NCBI GenBank assembly: GCA_964012725.1
Contig: CAXGTL010000015.1
Coordinates: forward strand, 1-24,397
DNA from: CAXGTL01 sp964012725
Lineage (GTDB): Archaea; Nanobdellota; Nanobdellia; Woesearchaeales; CAXGTL01
Reading direction: 5' to 3'
DNA: 24,397 bases
The first letter of the stretch is position 1, and each line of letters begins with the position of its first letter. The position numbers and the translations under genes are program-made. A model generated the notes under the pieces. That model was not told the DNA's origin, did no database searches, and worked only from the letters and a program-made list of their open reading frames with translations. Positions 21,465-24,397 of the stretch are shown piece after piece.

Positions 21465-22202
21465 ATATCTTTTTTCAACAAAATAATAATAACTTGCCCA
21501 TATTACTAACACTGTTATAATAGTTAATAATAATGTTGCTAAAAAACTGTATTGCATAAATATTAAGTATGATGTAGATATTACTAAGATAGCTGTAACA
21601 ACATAACCAACTCTTGATCCATATAAAAGTTGTAGTCCATCATTTTTAGGAATTGGTAATATTGTTCCAAATGCGAAAAATACATTTATTATTGTGATTA
21701 ACCAAAAACCCCATAAGTTAGTTGCTAAATATAAACCATAAAATGTTAATGCTAAAATTTGGTTTAAAACAATACCTGATCCTGTGATTAAGCTTAGTTC
21801 TCCAAACACTGGTCCTTTAGGCCATCTTCCGATTCTATGTTTTGGCATTGTTTTGTACAACATTGTACCAGGTATAACTAATACTAAGATGAAAGTACCT
21901 TTTGGATTTGAAGTTAAGAATCCAATCATTAGAGCTGCTAATAAACTTACAACACTAATATGAAACTTTGAACTATAACCATTATAAATTGCAAATACTT
22001 TTTGTATAGCTAAGTGTGCTAATAATACTGCATATACAATAATAATAATTGATATTAAATGAAGAAGATAATTTCTTGTTTTACCCCAGTCTGCTAATGA
22101 AAATATAAAACTTAGAATTAATGTTATGATAATCATGTCTAAGTATTCTTTTTTTGTGAATTTAAAGTGTTTTTTTAGTGTTGGTATGAATTTTTTTAAC
22201 AT
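21453..22202 (-). CDS. Catalytically inactive site-2-protease-like membrane protein
   Basis: 249 aa, about six membrane spans. The layout matches archaeal M50 proteases without a PDZ domain: a helix with the active-site region, a loop carrying a conserved glycine-tyrosine motif, an asparagine-bearing helix (ITGSGIVLNQILAL, N147) and LPIPKNDGLQ (182-190) with D188. The zinc motif is broken, however. Where relatives have H-E-x-x-H, this one reads H63-L-A-I-Q67, losing the catalytic Glu and second His, yet the following K and A and the GYSSKF loop (family KYGYxAEF) align. So it probably is a pseudoprotease with a binding role. A TATA box 27 nt upstream predicts a leaderless start. Confidence 0.72.
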   Translation of the reverse strand: MLKKFIPTLKKHFKFTKKEYLDMIIITLILSFIFSLADWGKTRNYLLHLISIIIIVYAVLLAHLAIQKVFAIYNGYSSKFHISVVSLLAALMIGFLTSNPKGTFILVLVIPGTMLYKTMPKHRIGRWPKGPVFGELSLITGSGIVLNQILALTFYGLYLATNLWGFWLITIINVFFAFGTILPIPKNDGLQLLYGSRVGYVVTAILVISTSYLIFMQYSFLATLLLTIITVLVIWASYYYFVEKRYLGR

Positions 22203-22222
22203 ATTTATATTATATTGATTAG

Positions 22223-22235
22223 AAGTATATAAAGT
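22223..22235 (-). promoter_or_regulatory. TATA box of the S2P-like gene
   Basis: Minus-strand ACTTTATATACTT is centred at 22229, 27 nt before the ATG at 22202, with no Shine-Dalgarno: leaderless. Confidence 0.55.
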
Positions 22236-22253
22236 TTGTTGTAATCTGTTTTT

Positions 22254-22961
22254 TTAGATATACTCTACTTTATGTTGGTCTATTTTCTTAACTAACTCAA
22301 GAATTCTATCTTCATGACCAGCACCAACAATTGCTAGGATTTTCTTTTTTGGATGTTTATTCATAAGTTTGATTAAGTTCTTTGCCATGAAATGATTTCT
22401 GTCTTCGACAAGAACTTTGTACGTCCTTGGATATCTTAATTTTACTTGGTTTAATAATTTATTAATTATTTTTTTAGATGGAACTTTTGTTAAATCAAAG
22501 TTTGTTATTCCTAATTTTTGTAATTGTTTTTTTCCTCTAAACAATGCTTTGAAAAAGTCTTCTACTAAGTGCCATTTTTCTTTATAATTAAATGCTTTTG
22601 AGAATCTTTTTAGTGTGATTGTAATGTCTTGGTCAATGAGTGCAAGCTTTAGTTTGTGTTTCTTTGCTTGGATTATGCCTTCAAGCATGTCTGATCCAGG
22701 ATGAAGTCCTACTTTACTTCCTAGTTTTTGTTGAACATATTTACCTAACTGTGCAAATAAATATCCTTTGAACCCTATTTCAGTGATTGCTGCTATTGAT
22801 AATTTTTGTTTTTTTTTGCTTGTGATTGCTTTGAATCTTCTTTTGTCTAGTTCGATTGCTATTATGTCTGGTGTATGTTTTTGTACTGAAGTTTGGATTT
22901 CTTTAACACTTTGTGCTGCAATGTGCGAAGTTCCGATTAGTGTTAGTGTTTTGTATTTCAT
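22254..22961 (-). CDS. TraB/PrgY-family protein
   Basis: 235 aa. The N-terminal TraB motif LTLIGTSHIAAQS (6-18) with GTSH, AIELDKRRF (35-43), a middle LFAQLGKYVQQKLG and GSDMLEGI, and the C-terminal AIVGAGHEDRI are all in family order. The GTSH ... E-x-x-R ... GxGH set is proposed to form an active site like that of Tiki metalloproteases. Many archaeal relatives have extra C-terminal membrane helices; this one ends after the core domain, so it is soluble or loosely bound. It overlaps the upstream NSUN gene by 4 bp (start within stop), indicating coupled translation. Confidence 0.9.
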   Translation of the reverse strand: MKYKTLTLIGTSHIAAQSVKEIQTSVQKHTPDIIAIELDKRRFKAITSKKKQKLSIAAITEIGFKGYLFAQLGKYVQQKLGSKVGLHPGSDMLEGIIQAKKHKLKLALIDQDITITLKRFSKAFNYKEKWHLVEDFFKALFRGKKQLQKLGITNFDLTKVPSKKIINKLLNQVKLRYPRTYKVLVEDRNHFMAKNLIKLMNKHPKKKILAIVGAGHEDRILELVKKIDQHKVEYI

Positions 22962-23767
22962 ATTAGTTTTTTTAATTTAGCAACATAAAAACCTTGTGTT
23001 TCTGGTGGCCAGAACCTTTCACTTTCTTCTAGCTTTATGTTACTGAATTCTTTTAATGTAAATTTAATTATATCTTCGTTTTCTTCTGGTTCAAAACTAC
23101 ATGTTGAATAAACCAAAGTTCCACCTGGCTTTAATACACTGATTCCTGCACAGATTAATTGTCTTTGTATTTTTTGTCTTGATTTAATGTCATCTAATGT
23201 TCTTCTATCTAACCAATTTTTGTCTGTGATAAAATTACCAGAACAAGGTGCATCTAGTAATACTTTGTCAAACTTTAGTTTAAAATCTTCTATATATCTT
23301 GCATCTTTGTTATAAATTATTACATTTGTACATCCCATTCTTTGTACATTGTTTTTTAATGCATTCAACCTTCTTGTTTTGATGTCTAAAGCTATGATTA
23401 TTCCTTTATTATCCATGAATTGGCTTATCTGAGTTGTTTTTCCTCCTGGTGAAGCTGTCATGTCTAATATTAATTCTCCTGGTTGTGGGTTTAATAATAA
23501 TATTGGGTATTGTGATGCTTTTTCTTGTATATAATAAAGTCCTTCTAAGTATTCAGGTGTTGCTCCAATTGGAATCTTGGATCTTAGAACTTCATAACCA
23601 TCCTCTTGGAATTTATTTAGTTTAACACCTTTTTTTTCTAATCTTTTTCTTAAACTGTTTTGGTTTATTTTTAATGAATTTACTCTTATACATTGGTTAA
23701 GTTTAAGAGATTCATATTTACTAAGATCTTTGTTGAATAAGTCTTTGTAACGTTTTAGGAAGTTCAT
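22958..23767 (-). CDS. RNA (cytosine-5) methyltransferase, NOP2/NSUN family
   Basis: 269 aa. SAM-binding motif I is LDMTASPGGKTTQ (101-113), ALDIKTRRL supplies the acidic ribose contact, and the two catalytic cysteines are C175 in LLDAPCSG and C223 in YSTCSFEPEENE (motifs IV and VI). The N-terminal CIRVNSLK and IPIGATPEY segments are typical. There is no separate PUA domain, so the protein is close to the minimal archaeal form, like Trm4-type tRNA or rRNA m5C enzymes. The substrate cannot be told from sequence. It sits 6 nt after the wHTH gene and overlaps TraB. Confidence 0.93.
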   Translation of the reverse strand: MNFLKRYKDLFNKDLSKYESLKLNQCIRVNSLKINQNSLRKRLEKKGVKLNKFQEDGYEVLRSKIPIGATPEYLEGLYYIQEKASQYPILLLNPQPGELILDMTASPGGKTTQISQFMDNKGIIIALDIKTRRLNALKNNVQRMGCTNVIIYNKDARYIEDFKLKFDKVLLDAPCSGNFITDKNWLDRRTLDDIKSRQKIQRQLICAGISVLKPGGTLVYSTCSFEPEENEDIIKFTLKEFSNIKLEESERFWPPETQGFYVAKLKKLI

Positions 23768-23773
23768 CTTATT

Positions 23774-24136
23774 TTACATATGCCTCGCACTCATAGGCAT
23801 TGATACATGTCCTGCAGAACTAAATGTATCCTCTTTCTTGCTAAATTTCCTATCAACTTCTGAATCAATTACAGACCAATAATATTCTACAAAATTCTCA
23901 ACCTGAGGATCTGATCTGTTTAATTTGTACATCTTTGCTTTACCTACATCTCTTGTATGGGTTACAATGTTTCTTTTTATAAGCTCTTTCCATATTTCTT
24001 TTAAAGAAGTGTAGCTTACTTTTGAAAACTTAGCAATATCTTTCATTGAATAATCAAATTCAGAATGAACTATTAAAAAGTTCCATATTCTGTTTTTTAC
24101 AGTGTTTCCTTCTAATTTTAAGAATGTTGATGTCAT
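23774..24136 (-). CDS. Winged helix-turn-helix transcriptional regulator
   Basis: 120 aa. KNRIWNFLIVHSEFDYSMKD (start of helix 1), IAKFSKVSYTSLKEIWKELIK (helix-turn-helix) and the wing NIVTHTRDVGKAKMYKLN form a MarR/ArsR-like wHTH. The C-terminal part (VENFVEYYWSVIDSEVDRKF) is a probable dimerisation helix, and the tail ends MPMSARHM. It is the first gene of the minus-strand set wHTH-NSUN-TraB and may regulate it or the divergent gene. Its TATA box (24161-24171) lies 30 nt before the ATG. Confidence 0.82.
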   Translation of the reverse strand: MTSTFLKLEGNTVKNRIWNFLIVHSEFDYSMKDIAKFSKVSYTSLKEIWKELIKRNIVTHTRDVGKAKMYKLNRSDPQVENFVEYYWSVIDSEVDRKFSKKEDTFSSAGHVSMPMSARHM

Positions 24137-24160
24137 TGTAGTAATATTGTACTTAGTTCA

Positions 24161-24226
24161 ACTATATAAACTTTTCGTTTTTTTGACTCTTAAAGGTCAA
24201 AATAATGACTACTTATTTATATATTA
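24161..24226. promoter_or_regulatory. Divergent promoters of the wHTH gene (minus) and the last gene (plus)
   Basis: Minus-strand GTTTATATAGT (24161-24171) serves the wHTH gene, 30 nt from its ATG. Plus-strand TTATTTATATATTA (24213-24226) serves the GTG start at 24248, 29 nt away. Both predict leaderless messages. The 111-bp gap holds nothing else I can name. Confidence 0.5.
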
Positions 24227-24247
24227 TTTGTATAATTAATCTGTATT

Positions 24248-24397
24248 GTGACAAAAATAAAAAAGAGTGAATATATTAAGATAAGCAGAACTTTGGTTAG
24301 AAAGCTTTATGATGAAACATGTTTTGGTAAAGGTTCTTTATATGTTGAAAACCTAAAAAGAGGTTTTCCTAAAGAATATGTAAGTAAAGTACAAAAA
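24248..24397 (+). CDS. Unknown protein, 5' part only (runs off the window)
   Basis: Fifty codons are open to the last base, starting with GTG at 24248 (no in-frame ATG is near). The protein starts MTKIKKSEYIKISRTLVRKL and continues with YDETCFGKGSLYVENLKRGF, then PKEYVSKVQK. It is basic, helical and soluble so far. The GTG is supported by a TATA box 29 nt upstream. No family recognised. Confidence 0.55.
   Translation, partial: MTKIKKSEYIKISRTLVRKLYDETCFGKGSLYVENLKRGFPKEYVSKVQK

Noticed and set aside
1..24397. CRISPR arrays, cas genes, phage genes or integrases
   Set aside because: No regularly spaced repeats and no such proteins were found on either strand; tandem low-complexity A/T runs are background.

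Overview
The window is chromosomal DNA of an archaeon. It carries an archaeal histone, aIF5A with its hypusine lysine, aIF2-alpha, an Lsm/Sm protein, a GINS subunit, Nop10, and the archaeal/eukaryotic-type ribosomal proteins eL37, eL40, eL42, eS8 and eS27. Promoters have TATA boxes, and there is an S-layer protein of the methanogen/DPANN kind. The very low GC, compact genes and many small membrane or unknown proteins suggest a DPANN-like lineage (Woesearchaeota or Pacearchaeota type). That placement is an inference, not something the sequence proves.

Layout. 1-2590 (minus strand): a replication/translation cluster, GINS, eL42, eS27, aIF2-alpha and Nop10 (cut by the window edge). A 143-bp transposon-like element splits it between eL42 and eS27. 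2686-3894: a radical SAM enzyme, convergent with a large S-layer gene (3974-6556) that has a long upstream control region, followed by tRNA-Leu(UAG). 7231-9659 (minus): Lsm, eL37 (missed by length filters), and a fusion of degenerate deacetylase, GT2 glycosyltransferase and TPR repeats. 9802-13699 (plus): eS8, an unknown protein, a SWIM zinc-finger protein, a SprT-like metalloprotease, histone, aIF5A and eL40 (also short). 13816-17499: envelope-type genes, namely a site-2 protease, a cis-prenyltransferase, a transglutaminase-like membrane protein, and a convergent phosphodiester-glycosidase-like membrane protein. 17833-20828: the ribosomal stalk operon uL1-uL10-P1 and a coiled-coil protein. 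20834-24397: small membrane proteins, a catalytically dead site-2-protease homologue, the set wHTH-NSUN methyltransferase-TraB, and the start of an unknown gene.

The most interesting observation is a two-member family of GC-richer, structured elements. Copy 1 (1281-1423) has perfect 15-bp terminal inverted repeats and a perfect 9-bp target duplication, so it is a MITE. Copy 2 (about 17574-17749) is diverged but keeps three collinear sequence boxes and decayed ends, and has gained a chain of hairpins. Each sits just upstream of the promoter of a ribosomal-protein operon (eS27; uL1).

Control signals fall into two classes. About ten genes have a TATA box centred 27-30 nt before the start codon and so are probably leaderless. 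Ribosomal, histone, aIF5A and Lsm genes have leaders with Shine-Dalgarno sequences, several with hairpins. The eS27 leader holds a duplicated Shine-Dalgarno 8-mer and one anti-Shine-Dalgarno strand that could pair with either copy, a possible translational switch.
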